From NCBI GenBank assembly GCA_951799405.1, contig OX637351.1, forward strand, positions 7,782,251 to 7,846,250: a stretch of DNA of 64,000 bases, read 5' to 3'. Shown piece after piece: positions 54,370 to 64,000 of this stretch. The position numbers and the translations under genes were made by a program. Under the pieces are notes generated by a model, which saw nothing but the letters and a program-made list of their open reading frames with translations, ran no database searches and was not told the DNA's origin. Positions within the stretch are counted from its first letter, which is position 1, and each line of letters opens with the position of its first letter. This DNA is from Agapetus fuscipes (Eukaryota; Arthropoda; Insecta; Trichoptera; Glossosomatidae).

Positions 54370-56608
54370 CTTGCATTGCTGTACGCTGAACCATTGCTGG
54401 AAATATCAGTGGAGTCTTCAGAGTAGCTTCTCTCCCTCCAACTGACTTCTGCCACAACAGGGCAAAAATGCACGCCCTTAGAACTCGCTGACCCAGACAG
54501 AACTTGCGACTTGGACCCCAAAATCCCAACAGGCTTAAAATCATTCTTATTCGGCACGTGCTGCATCGAAGACCGCAGCTCTTCTTTTGGCGCAACTGTG
54601 GAATATATGTCTTCAACGTCCTGGTGGTGGAGATTCAAGTTCGGAGTCGACTGGACTTTGTCGGTTCCTTTCATTGGTGTTGAATGAAAAAACATGTTTT
54701 CACCATTGAAGGAATCAGAAACGTCTGGACTGGAATCTTCAGTGTGTGAATTAGAAGCTTCGTAAGTCGCGTGTCTCCTGTAATAAGGAGGGTCTTCATC
54801 TTCCCCGTAGAAATTGAACTCAAATTCTGGCATGGCTTTTGGCGGTTCTTCCTTCATCGTGTTTTTTGCATGTGACCTGGCTTGCTTCTTTTCTAATTCA
54901 GCGATGACTTCATCAAAAGGATTAAAAGGAGAGTGTATCCTTTTGTTGGTCATTATTGATAAGTTCCGATCGAAACCTGCGTGGTCTAAAGACTTCTCTA
55001 ATATGTTTTTAGACTGCTCATTCAGCTGCCTCATGGTCTTTTCCATTTCATTCAGAAAGATTTTCTCAGATTCTGTGGTGGAATCGCTCTCAGCGCTCCA
55101 TTCTCTGGTAGGCGGTAAACTTCGAGCCATGTTTTCTGAGTTCGTGGACGTCCTAGATGAAGTGAATTTCTTCATCACATTTTTGACAGTTCCATCAGGT
55201 TCCGTGCGATAGTCCAACACTGTCAAATCAGCAACACTCGTAGTGAAACTCTCACAGACTCTGAAAGACTGCTTGAAGCTCGCCGCTTCTCTCACGGCAG
55301 TATGGGACCGTTTGGCGTACGCGAAATCACATAGATCAAAGTTTTTCGCAGCGACCGACACAGTGCGTTCTGACCCGAAACTCCAGTTGTCATCAAACGA
55401 TCTGTCCAAATGGTCTTCCACTTCACATAGATTCAGATCTTTAGGCACACTCGACACACTATACAGATTGGCATCCTCCGATGAGAAATTGTCACTGTTT
55501 ATCAGTTTATTGTTGTTCTTGCGCGGCAGCGTGTTTCTAGCTTGAATCGGATCAAAATAGTCCGCGGCACTGACTCTATCAGCTGACAAGTCCGGTAGAC
55601 TAGGTGAGGGGCGCGGGACGCTCTGTCTCTTGGTTATTTTGGTCTCCTTCAAAGCGGCATCACTCTTCCCCTCGTTCCTACTTCTTTCCCTTCTGAACTC
55701 GCCCGCAGCACCGAATTGACATCCCATTTCACCTTTCCTCTGACACTTGGAATTGAAAATTGACAGCAAATCATCGTCACTCTTTCTCTTGAGGCTGCTC
55801 TTGCTGTACGCGTTGTTCACGGACGGGTTGGACTTGGATCGGATCCGCATGAAGTTACAGAAGTGATCCGAGTAGCCGCTGTCTTCGCTCAGGTTCTCAG
55901 CGGAATACTGCCCATTTACAACGTGTTGTCTGTTTCTACAGTTGGGCTTGGCGCAGGAAGGGCTAGACTGGTCTATTTTTGTTGCGTCTAGATTCTCCAA
56001 CGACGGCAGCGCGTCCAAGCTTCTACAACTCTTAAAGTTATACTTGGAAGCGACATTCTCTCTCATAGGAATCACAGTTACGTCTTCTTGCACAGTTTTA
56101 TCGCTATCACTTGAGAAATCACTCGAACTCCTATTGGATTCTTCATCTGACAACTTTTGGTTATCGTCTTTCCAAAATTGAGCTTCATCATCGAAATTTT
56201 GACCGGACACAACATAAGTTGCATCAGAGAATCTTTCTTCGGGTAAACTTCGATCGTTGAAGTGGTCGCTCTCTGTTTTTGATAGGATTCTATACGCGGA
56301 TTCTTGTGATGACGAGGAATGCAATTCGGAATCTGAAGAGTTCTCCAGGCTATCAGGGGAAACATCTGCACTGTTTAATTGGGGTTTTAATCTCTCCAGC
56401 GAATCCAAACTCAACAAAGACTGAGGAGAGTCAGAATCCAGGAGTTGGCAGGATTGCTCCAGACTTTCAAACTGCGCCAGGCTGGAGCTCCTCGACAGCT
56501 GGTCTCCGTCGGGATCTGAGGGACTGCTCGCGCGGTCTGTGAGGCGGTTTGGACGTCTTCGCTTTGCTGGACACAAGAAGTCGCGTTCTGAGCCACTGTC
56601 GTTGTCAT
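54370..56608 (-). CDS. Large central exon, Ser-rich disordered protein
   Basis: Exon of 2,239 nt, open throughout, with acceptor TTTTATTTTCCAG before 56608 and donor GCAAG|GTGAGT after 54370. It enters in phase 1 and leaves in phase 2. About 746 residues: rich in Ser, Asp, Glu and Asn, with no long hydrophobic segment and no globular domain I can name. Early part has basic KRRRPNRL followed by Ser-Leu-Asp-Ser-Leu type repeats; the middle has short basic patches (LKRKSDDDLLS); an acidic, tyrosine-containing stretch (FYGEDEDPPYYRRH) comes late, and the end is SYSEDSTDISSNGSAYSNA. Composition suggests an intrinsically disordered scaffold or signalling protein with many possible phosphorylation sites (inference). 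The intron upstream is 647 bp and holds an antisense LINE tail. The listed frame is real coding, not a repeat: it has no similarity to the LINE tails here. Confidence 0.88.
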
Positions 56609-56954
56609 CTGGAAAATAAAAATATTTTTAACTCCATAGAAAAGTGAACAATACATTTTTGGTAACATATGCCAATCTCAACAACTATAGAAACATAAGC
56701 TATAATAATTTCATCAAACTTTCCACAGAAATAACAAAGATTGTAAAAATGTGTTGTTAAGTTAAAACTTTCTCCTGCATACACTATTGAAGTTTTTTTT
56801 TGTCAGTTCTTGTTCCCTTGAAAATGGTGTGTTATCACTCCGAAAACGCTTGAGATATTAAACTCAATTCGTGAAGAAAAACTTAGTTTTTAGTTTTTCC
56901 CTATTAATAATTGATTTGATATGTTAATCTCGAATTTATAATGAAGAATTAATT

Positions 56955-57190
56955 TTAGGAAAATAAGAGGAACTCAGAAATCAGAAGCATGTGCCATACT
57001 GAAGACATCGTCAGATGGAGCAGGAAGAGGAGACGGTTCTGGGGGGACCATGTAGACCGCATGAACGAAGGAAGGATAACCCGAGTCGTGGCACAGGAGA
57101 TACTGGACGGCCAGCGTCTACCAGGTCGCCCTCCCAAAAGATGGAAGAACAGCTGGTCTTCTGCATCACAGGAGGGAGTTCCACAATAAA
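56955..57190 (+). pseudogene. LINE RT C-terminal fragment in intron
   Basis: Plus strand, antisense to the host gene: CHTEDIVRWSRKRRRFWGDH, VDRMNEGRITRVVAQEILDG, LPGRPPKRWKNSW. The GDHVDRM and GRPPKRW motifs mark another non-LTR family. It fills much of the 647-bp intron between the first two firm exons. Confidence 0.68.
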
Positions 57191-57255
57191 CAGATCATAG
57201 ATCTATAACTAGAAGAAGACTAAGAATCAATTATAGCAATGGAACTGTAATTAAC

Positions 57256-57462
57256 CTTTGACTGAAGACACGTGTATGACGGAATCCTGGTCGCTGTCAT
57301 CCATCCAGGAGTACGGCCTGGGTGACGCACCCTCACAGCGCAGCTGCTCGCTGGTCTCCTCCACTATGGTCTCCAGGAAGTGGGCGCCATGGGGGCCTGC
57401 TCCGCCCATAGCGGCAACACCAGCCGACACTCCGAGGCCGCAGCCCAAGAACAGAGCCGCAT
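57256..57462 (-). CDS. Internal exon of unrecognised Ser-rich protein (first firm exon)
   Basis: Minus-strand exon of 207 nt. The acceptor TTTTTCCGCAG precedes 57462 and the donor AAAG|GTTAAT follows 57256. It enters and leaves in phase 1. The peptide begins with a small-residue hydrophobic run (AALFLGCGLGVSAGVAAMGG) that could be a membrane segment or just a low-complexity stretch, then turns acidic (ETIVEETSEQL; SWMDDSDQDS). Its last base G joins AT of the next exon to give Asp, so the reading frame continues (VK-D-DNDSGSERD). There is no start codon, so at least one more exon lies upstream. GC content is clearly higher than in the flanks. Splice sites and phase are seen in the sequence; function is unknown to me. 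Confidence 0.8.
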
Positions 57463-57512
57463 CTGCGGAAAAACAAAAATACATCATTATCAAACGCAAC
57501 TCACATACATAT

Positions 57513-57855
57513 TGCTACGAACTTGGAGTAACTACGTGCGACTGCACATGCATGATGCATACATACAACAGTGTGGCACAAGAATGATCTATGGTAGTAT
57601 TAGTGCATTAGTACGAACGCTTTGGTATTGGAATCATCCACTATGTTCGAGAACAGTCGAGAACCGTCCGTATGAACAATTATGCATGTAAGCCGAAATC
57701 TAGTGCAAGCCAGAATGTCGATTAAACATTGAGCCGTGAAGTTCGAAGACCAGAGCTAGAATGTTGTGAATTGTGAACCAAATTGTGTAAAATATATTCT
57801 TTTAAAATAAATAATTGCAGTTTAATTTAAAGAGAACCCGTATAAAATTGTAACG
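57513..57855 (+). mobile_element. Solo LTR, about 343 bp, 4-bp TSD
   Basis: Starts TGCTACGAACTTGGAGTAAC, ends AAAATTGTAACG, flanked by ATAT on both sides. The 3' part (GTGAACCAAATTGTGTAAAA, AATTGCAGTTTAATTTAAAG) matches the other fragments. Ty3/gypsy-type length and TSD, but no internal genes to prove it. In the intron next to the 57256 exon. Confidence 0.6.
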
Positions 57856-57865
57856 ATATATAGTG

Positions 57866-58308
57866 CAAGTTTTTAGATTTGTCCCCGAAGGAACCTATTT
57901 ATTTGCACAATTAAGACGTACGCCAACCACTTCAATTGAAGTGGGGGTTTCCCAGCTGCTCTAGCAGGCGGGGCGAGCTGGTTTCTCATGTATTGTAAAG
58001 GTCGAGTAGACTTAGCCCTAATTTAATGTTAGGTGTGAAAAAAACACCGAAACGTGAAATCATTTCTGGCACCCCTGGACTGGAAGTCTCATCACCGCGA
58101 TAATTCTTACCTACCGAATATCGGTAATATTTGTATGAAGACCTGTCAATCCAAGATGGCCGCAAGTGAACAGCTGATTAGTCTTCATACAAATATTAAC
58201 GATATTCGGTAGGAAAGATTTAGCGTGATGATGAGATTTCCAGCCCTGGATCGAGCCCCAGCCATCGGCATAGAATGTAAGCATTCTACCAACTGAGCTA
58301 TCGACCGC
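57866..58308 (-). repeat. SINE-B split by MITE-E
   Basis: Body 57866-58074, MITE-E 58075-58248, head 58249-58308 (ACTGAGCTATCGACCGC). Confidence 0.65.
58075..58248. mobile_element. MITE-E foldback, nearly full length
   Basis: Both ends present (CTGGACTGGAAGTCTCATCA and GATTTCCAGCCCTGG). Arms of about 70 bp surround CCAAGATGGCCGCAAGTGAA. It splits an antisense SINE-B. Confidence 0.72.
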
Positions 58309-58344
58309 ACAATAATTAAAAAATAAGTTAAGAAGTATAACCAA

Positions 58345-59185
58345 AATGTGTTTATTTTACTTTCACTCTCAAATTGATGTCATAGATGCTAACATTGCCA
58401 CCTTATTGCTTGTATGAGTCATATAGAACCAAAAACAGAAATCTAGCTTTTTTTAATACATGAAAACACAGGAGTATTTTATTTTCTCTGTTGTCATATA
58501 CGAGTATTTATATCAGTTATATGACTAAATCTTAGATAGCCGTCCTTGATTCTATACGAATACGACTCACATTATAAATATGTCATCAAACTTCGCAGAA
58601 ATTTATTTTCAAATATTAAAATGCCGGGAAATGTACCAAACTCCCAAAGTCTGACACATTGATTTATTCGGCGCATTACAAAAATAAATGGCGTCTCATT
58701 CTCTTAATCAAATTTGTAGAGAGATGTTTCATTTGCTTTTTAGATTTGCAAAAGAAATACTGCAGTAAATATGTCGTTAAAAGCGAAAAACAATATTATC
58801 GGGAGGTTTATTTTGAAGTTGCCGCCATGGCAGATTGTGTTGTCGTTGAAAGTAAACGTCAAAAAGCTTTCTGCGCTCAGAAACAGATGGCAGTGCCATG
58901 CATAATATGAACTGAAAGTATAAAAATAAATTTTATTAATTCTCATGCTTGGAATCGGTTAAAATACCTTAAAAAATTGCGTCTTATAGAATTAAATGAG
59001 ATTTTCTCGAAAATGTCAAAAAATCGTGAAAATACTAAAAATTATTTTATCATAATTTTTATACATCAAATCCTTGATTACTGTTTTTGGATTTTTTTTA
59101 ATGTAGGTACCTACTCGACAAAATACCTAGATAATAATGTAGAAGAAATAAATATAATTTTTGAAATATTAAAAATACTATTGGC
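58345..59185. other. Unassigned stretch
   Basis: AT-rich, several short frames without recognisable content, GCCGCCATGGCAGATTGTGT near 58820. Confidence 0.3.
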
Positions 59186-59187
59186 CG

Positions 59188-59411
59188 TTGTTCCTTGCCC
59201 AATAGGTTGGTATACCTAATAAGGCTGACAACCCTAACCTGTGACCCTAACCGTAAAAAATGTTGCACTTTGCCAATGTCGTTCCTGTTTCAGGGAAAAG
59301 TGGAAAAAAATCAGTGTTTGTGCTCATTTGAGACTTGTTTGTTTTTATATTGTAAGCGCGAACATATACGTGTGTGCTTGTGGGTTTTATCTTCGCAACT
59401 AAGATTAGAGA
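59188..59411 (+). repeat. R3T, sense, diverged
   Basis: TTCCTTGCCCAATAGGTTGG to CGCAACTAAGATTAGAG. Confidence 0.5.
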
Positions 59412-59882
59412 TTAAATAATTTTTATATTATACTCTGGCTACATAGACGTGTGACGTTTGCCCGCTGAGATCAGTGCATTAAACGTTCCGACTATTCTTA
59501 AGAAAACTGTTTCAAGAAATCACCTTTATGATAGGTATATCTACTGCATATTTTGCAATATAAAAAAGAAGATTAAAAGTGCATTGCACGGTGCAGTACA
59601 AAACTAACAAAACAAAATTCAGTTCCTACCCAATATTGCAAGAAATAATATAAAAGAGTATTGCAACTTAGCGATTGCGAATATAGTTCTTATTGCACGT
59701 GAAATTAAAATATAGTTTAGTTTTCACAAATAACGGCAGTTGAATCATTTGGACATTCCGTGTTGGTAATCCGTGAAGAAAGAAGCCTAGTAAATAGTAG
59801 GTACATAGAGTTGGGAAATTCTTGAATACATTTATTTTTTAGAAAATTGTTACAAAATTCCGATCTCACATACGTTATCCAT

Positions 59883-60230
59883 GTCTTGTCTTGTATCCTG
59901 TCGCCATTCCTCTAGGGGTGGCCGGTACCTCCACACAAGTGCCTCCACATGACTATCCTTGCATACTTCTTTCACTTTCATGCACGCTCTTCTCTTTTTT
60001 CCACTCTGTAGATTCCATTCATTCGCAATCTCACTTATCTGATCAATCCATTCATTCCTAGGTCTTCCCCTTCCACGCTTACCTATTACATTCCCATTAT
60101 ACACTTTTTTTGTCAGTCGGTCTTCATTCATCCTTTCAATATGTCCAAACCATCGCATAACACTTCTTTGAACTTTCACTTTCACGTTTCTTTTACTCCG
60201 CATTCATTCAGAACCCATTCGCTTCTCATT
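59883..60230 (-). pseudogene. RTE second-subfamily RT C-terminus
   Basis: Minus strand: MRWFGHIERMNEDRLTKKVY, GKRGRGRPRNEWIDQISEIA, NEWNLQSGKKRRACMK, then VEVPATPRG-type end. One small deletion removes part of the KKVM motif. 5' part runs out near 60230. Confidence 0.68.
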
Positions 60231-60929
60231 CTATCTTTCAGTGTTTTTCCTGTTTTTTTCAGATCGGTCTTGAAACGTCTCTTGAAGTTATATGACTGCT
60301 ATCGGCGATCTCTCGAACTACAGGTTTGGGATTCCAATGTAACAATAATTTAATTTTGTCCAATAGTTGAGACTTGAGAGACAAAAATTGCGAAATATTA
60401 TGAATTGAATTTCGCAATATGTTAGCAAAATGCCACATAATCCCACGTCCGTGTATTAATCTTGAGCCTGAACCAGTTTCTTTGTGTCTCAATAGGAGTG
60501 ATGACCTTGGTGCGTTGATATAACTATATTTTTAAGCCTATACTTTGGTGAAATAAACATGGCAAAAATAACGTTTTATTTTCAAAGAACACTCAATTAA
60601 ACGCAACACCTTTTTTAGAAGGAAAAATCGGGAAAAAACGAAAGAGCCCGATAACTTCATACTTTTAGGATTTGAAGTGGCTCATGGATATCTCGCCCGA
60701 ACAGCCAACAGAGACTGACGCATCATGGTACAACAAGGCACTGCCTTTACAGGAGGATGGCGACTTACAGAAACATATGGCTAGAACATTGGCTAGAACA
60801 AAAATACACCTATATTTTTTATGGTTTGTGTATTAACACTGTGAAAATTCATGTTTTTTTTATTGTTATATAAATAAATAACACCTTATTAACTTTAAAA
60901 CACTGTTTATATTTCACAAAATTATCATA

Positions 60930-61545
60930 AATTTAAAAAATTAAATTTAGATTAACTACTAACGTTTTCGACCAATATGGTCATCCTCAGGTAGTAAATT
61001 TTTATCAGAGTTTAAAATAGTCAATATATGAGTCAAATAGGTAAAATTAATTTAATTAATAAATAAGAATGTAAAAAAGTCCAAAAATAAAATAAGTAAT
61101 ACATTAGGATAAATTATTGAAATAAGAGCTATTTTTTGAAAACAAAAAATCATACAAAATAAAAGAATATAAAAATAAAACATTTCAAGCACACAATAAA
61201 AATCATACGATAGATAACAGCCATGGATATAATTAGAAAGAAGAAGAAGATAGTTCACCTGTCAAAAACTATATGTTAAAAGGGTTTAAAGAGAATTAAA
61301 ATAAATACAATTAGACAAACAAAAAAGCAAGAGAACTAAAATGTATGTGGAGACATAAGTAAAGGAGAGACGGGAGGGATCTGGATGTTAACTGCTACAC
61401 TTTTGTGTCTGTTTATTTGAAGAGCTTCAAAAACCTTCAGACGCCTGCCATCACACTCCGAGTGCAAAACCACCGTATTGTCAATGTTAAATGAATGATT
61501 ATTTTCTATACAATGGTCAGCCATTTCAGAATGCGCATTTCAGAA
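60930..61545 (-). mobile_element. Penelope-like element 3' part
   Basis: 61336-61524 minus reads MADHCIENNHSFNIDNTVVL HSECDGRRLKVFEALQINRH, typical of the end of the GIY-YIG endonuclease domain of Penelope-like elements (A-x-H-x-x-x-x-x-H and E-A/S-L/I-x-I-x). About 340 bp further on, 60955-60995 holds the stem-loop CTGAGGAT-GACC-ATATT-GGTC-GAAAAC closed by ACTAC/GTAGT. Confidence 0.62.
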
Positions 61546-61860
61546 TGCGAAGGCTGAGTAAACCTTGCCGGTTTTATTATTATTTAAGAGGGCTCTTGAG
61601 GTGTGATACACACAAAAACTGCGCTCACCAAATAAATCATCCTAATATTATTATTATTAAGGTGTAGGTTCAGTCGGTGTTATAGCAGCGGGGATCAAGT
61701 CAGGTTATTTGGAACCGGATAACGTTGGTTCGAATCCCGCGACGATAACTTCGACCCTGGTTCAACAGATGCCGTTGCATGCACACAAGCTTCTGCTTTT
61801 GCATGAGGGCAAAAAAGGTTTGTGGATTGCATTCCTTTCCACAAAGGTATTTAAAAAAAA
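61545..61860 (+). repeat. SINE-B, SINE-C and SINE-D pieces in series
   Basis: SINE-B GCGAAGGCTGAGTAAACCTT (61547-61583), SINE-C tail GGGCTCTTGAGGTGTGATAC with (ATT)n (61593-61660), SINE-D 61669-61860 (CGGTGTTATAGCAGC, GGTTCGAATCCCGC, ACACAAGCTTCTGCTTTTGC). Confidence 0.55.
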
Positions 61861-61965
61861 AATGGTTTGAAATAAACACCGAAAGGGAAAATCATTTCTG
61901 ACACCCTCGAACCCTTGCTCGCGGCATGGAATGCAAGCACTATACCAACTGAGCTGTCGACCGGA
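61860..61965 (-). repeat. SINE-B head, antisense
   Basis: ATCATTTCTGACACCCTCGA and ACTGAGCTGTCGACCGGAC. Adjacent to a sense SINE-D. Confidence 0.55.
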
Positions 61966-62246
61966 CGGATACAGTAATTGCTGCCGAATACATTTATTTA
62001 AAATGATGTATTTTGAGTGTATGCATCGTCCATCTCTATGTGAATGGTCCGCAGTGCAGTGAACTCATTTTCTACTTGAAAAAACACACCGCAAGGAGAC
62101 TGGCATTACATTACTTATGTCGGTAGTCATTCTTGTACTTGACCGTACTTACACTAGCACTATCTATGCACTAGTACAGAAACACAAGATGTTGCGTTTA
62201 GAAGTAAATATTACAATATCAAATTCATCATCATCAAAAACTGTAA

Positions 62247-62698
62247 TCTAAGTTGCAAAGATGTATTAGCATTTAAGATTCATATTTTATTTTAATTCAA
62301 AAGCAAACACGTGTAAGTTCGTGCTAAAAAATGCTGATTGTGTAGATGCAGAATAAAACCCAACAACGTCAAATGATAAAAGCAATGCAACTTACTGTTG
62401 CTCTTGCCGTTTTCCCTGAAACAGGCGTGCAATTGGCAATGGTCCTTGACTTATAGGTTGGTATGTGGCTGACCACCTATGCTGTAAAAAATGGTTCACT
62501 TTGCCAATGTCACCCCTGTTTCAGGTATGGTCGGCAAGAGTATCAGGGTATATGTTAATTTAAGATTTGGGTTTTTATGTTGTAGGTTCACATGCGGCAT
62601 CATGTACAATCGCGAAATTACACGTGTTTGCTTGTGAAAATGTATATAATGTGAATCCTTAATGTTACGTATATATTTGCAACTTAGATTAGATTAGA
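62247..62698. repeat. Head-to-head R3T pair
   Basis: 62247-62442 antisense, diverged; 62443-62698 sense, full length (CCTTGACTTATAGGTTGGTA to GCAACTTAGATTAGATTAGA). A further antisense 5' piece is at 62800-62845. Confidence 0.62.
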
Positions 62699-62849
62699 CA
62701 CGTCTTGTAGCCTCTCAGATATTGAGGTAGATCGCCAACAGTTCAAGTTTAAGCACCCCTGGTCTAGAGGGTAATGGAGTACGGACATTTTCTAATTTTT
62801 ACAGTATGTTTGGTCAGCCGCATACAAAACCATAAGCCAAGGAAATGGA

Positions 62850-63250
62850 ACAAAATTGTAGATGGCTTTCGCCCTAGAAACCCAGCCATAAAGCGTCACA
62901 AGTTTTTGTGATGTTCTCCATTACATCTTGCTTAAAAAAAGTTCAAGGTCGTGTAAAAAAGGCGGGAATTCATTACCAACTGTTTCGTTTTACAATAAAA
63001 TAAAGAATACCTACTGATTAATCCATACATTCTCCGCACAAAAATGTTCCTTTTTTAAATATAATACAATAATATTCTTTCACAGCGTGAGAAGTAAAGC
63101 GTGGGACATTGTCTATGCGTTCTTTTTTTAAACAAATAAATACCTAATTAAGCAGATTGCTGCGCTAAGAAAAGAATTCCACACATTTTTATTTTATATG
63201 GGAATTGATTTTTTACGTGCCTATATAATTAAAGACACGTGTCGTATTAA
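62850..63250. other. Unassigned stretch
   Basis: AT-rich; no family recognised. 63350-63780 is likewise unassigned. Confidence 0.3.
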
Positions 63251-63253
63251 TTT

Positions 63254-63310
63254 ACACAACCTTCCATTTACGAGTCAGAAGTATTAACCACTAGACTACG
63301 TACCGGTCAT
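63254..63310 (-). repeat. SINE-C head fragment, antisense
   Basis: ACAACCTTCCATTTACGAGT and ACTAGACTACGTACCGG. A similar head piece is at 20010-20062. Confidence 0.5.
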
Positions 63311-63785
63311 AAATAACTTAAAGTCTTAATATTTGTAACTTAGATTATAGATAACAGGCGATTACCCTTATAACAAATTGCATATACATCAGAAGTTTGT
63401 TTTGGAATGAAGGGGTCTATAACGTGTATAAGTATAGAGGTGCCGCATCGACCAATAATCAGAATGCATCTAGTTTTATCAATAACGCAGGCAGCCACTC
63501 GTGACATTTAGAAATCAAATACAGTCGTACCAACACATGCTGGCGAAATAAGAATAGACAAGTGAGGGAATAAGAATAGACAAGACAGGGAAAAAAACAT
63601 TGACTAATAGGGTAATTGCAGTGGTAGGGAAAACGGTTGAAAATAATATGGTTGTGTAGAGTACATTTCAAGGATCACAACCATATATTTTTTAAGTATT
63701 ATAAATAAAGATATCATTGATAATTTTCAAAAACAAAATGCGGAGAATTTGAATCCCGCCAAAAACGCAGCGCAACCGGCTTAGA

Positions 63786-63816
63786 GACGTTTGACGTCAT
63801 TTTGACGTCAAACGTC
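63786..63816. promoter_or_regulatory. Palindrome with two CRE-type TGACGTCA sites
   Basis: GACGTTTGACGTCA, loop TTT, then TGACGTCAAACGTC. TGACGTCA is the CREB/ATF consensus. It lies 34 bp from the candidate exon at 63850, on its intron side. Regulatory role is inference. Confidence 0.35.
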
Positions 63817-63849
63817 GCTAGCAAACTGACTGCCTGGGTCCGCCGATAC

Positions 63850-63891
63850 CTGCACTCCGAATATCCGAAGCTCCATCGACGTCATATCCGC
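63850..63891 (-). CDS. Candidate 42-nt upstream exon of the Ser-rich gene
   Basis: Minus strand: acceptor CATTTTTTTATTTAG before 63891 and donor GTGCAG|GTATCG after 63850. Phase 1 in and out, matching the firm exon at 57462: the final G plus AT gives Asp, reading GYDVDGASDIRSA-DAALFLG. The stretch is CG-rich inside AT-rich DNA. It lies 6.4 kb from the next exon. A 42-nt open frame can occur by chance, so confidence is limited. Confidence 0.35.
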
Positions 63892-64000
63892 CTAAATAAA
63901 AAAATGAGCTGTTCTACCGGAAATCGAAAATACGTGAATTTTAAAGAGCTTTAGGTAATTTAAAAACTAAGCTAGATATACTTTTTTAAAAAACGCAGAT

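Noticed and set aside
54814..55212. Plus-strand 132-codon frame
   Set aside because: Shadow of the large host exon on the minus strand.
1..64000. CRISPR arrays, operons, riboswitches
   Set aside because: No regularly spaced direct repeats with unique spacers and no bacterial gene organisation; repeats are dispersed TEs.

Overview
This window looks like eukaryotic, most likely insect, and by its repeat content probably lepidopteran nuclear DNA: AT-rich, no operons or Shine-Dalgarno sites, spliced exons with GT/AG borders, and very dense nested transposable elements. The species call is inference; no rRNA, mitochondrial or viral genome is present.

One host gene is supported. It lies on the minus strand. 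Four exons (57256-57462, 54370-56608, 48540-49336, 40034-40206) join through canonical splice sites with codon phases that match at every junction, giving about 1,138 codons with no start or stop codon of its own inside the window. The product is a long, serine-rich, mostly disordered protein with proline-rich SH3-type motifs; I do not recognise the family. Two further short candidate exons (63850-63891 upstream, 31052-31104 downstream) keep the frame but are weaker. Introns are large and full of repeats.

The rest is repeats. (1) An RTE-type LINE: many copies keep only the reverse-transcriptase C-terminus (GHLERM ... RGRPRKVW), a short 3' UTR and a 250-bp 3' module, called R3T here, that ends in TTAGA repeats. 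R3T is the commonest sequence of the window and often stands alone. (2) Other LINE tails: a CR1/L2-like one and two or three further types. (3) Three tRNA-derived SINE families: SINE-B (box A GATAGCTCAGTTGGTAGA), SINE-C (CCGTAGTCTAGTGGTTAA) and SINE-D (leucine/serine tRNA-like, TTATGGCCGAG). (4) DNA transposons: five hAT-type elements, four of them with exact 8-bp target duplications, several foldback MITE families, and pogo-like and piggyBac-like ends. (5) Solo or partial LTRs of one family. (6) Penelope-like remnants and short elements sharing a stem-loop that resembles a hammerhead ribozyme core.

Layout: 1-5000 repeats; 5028-7234 a hAT element; 7250-31000 nested SINE, LINE and MITE copies; 31000-40000 candidate exon, LTR pieces and a recent tandem duplication; 40034-57462 the host gene with TE-filled introns; 57500-64000 LTR, SINE, LINE and Penelope-like remnants and a possible upstream exon.

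I found no convincing new multi-gene system. The most interesting observations are the covarying stem-loop shared by short retroelements and the recurrent R3T module.
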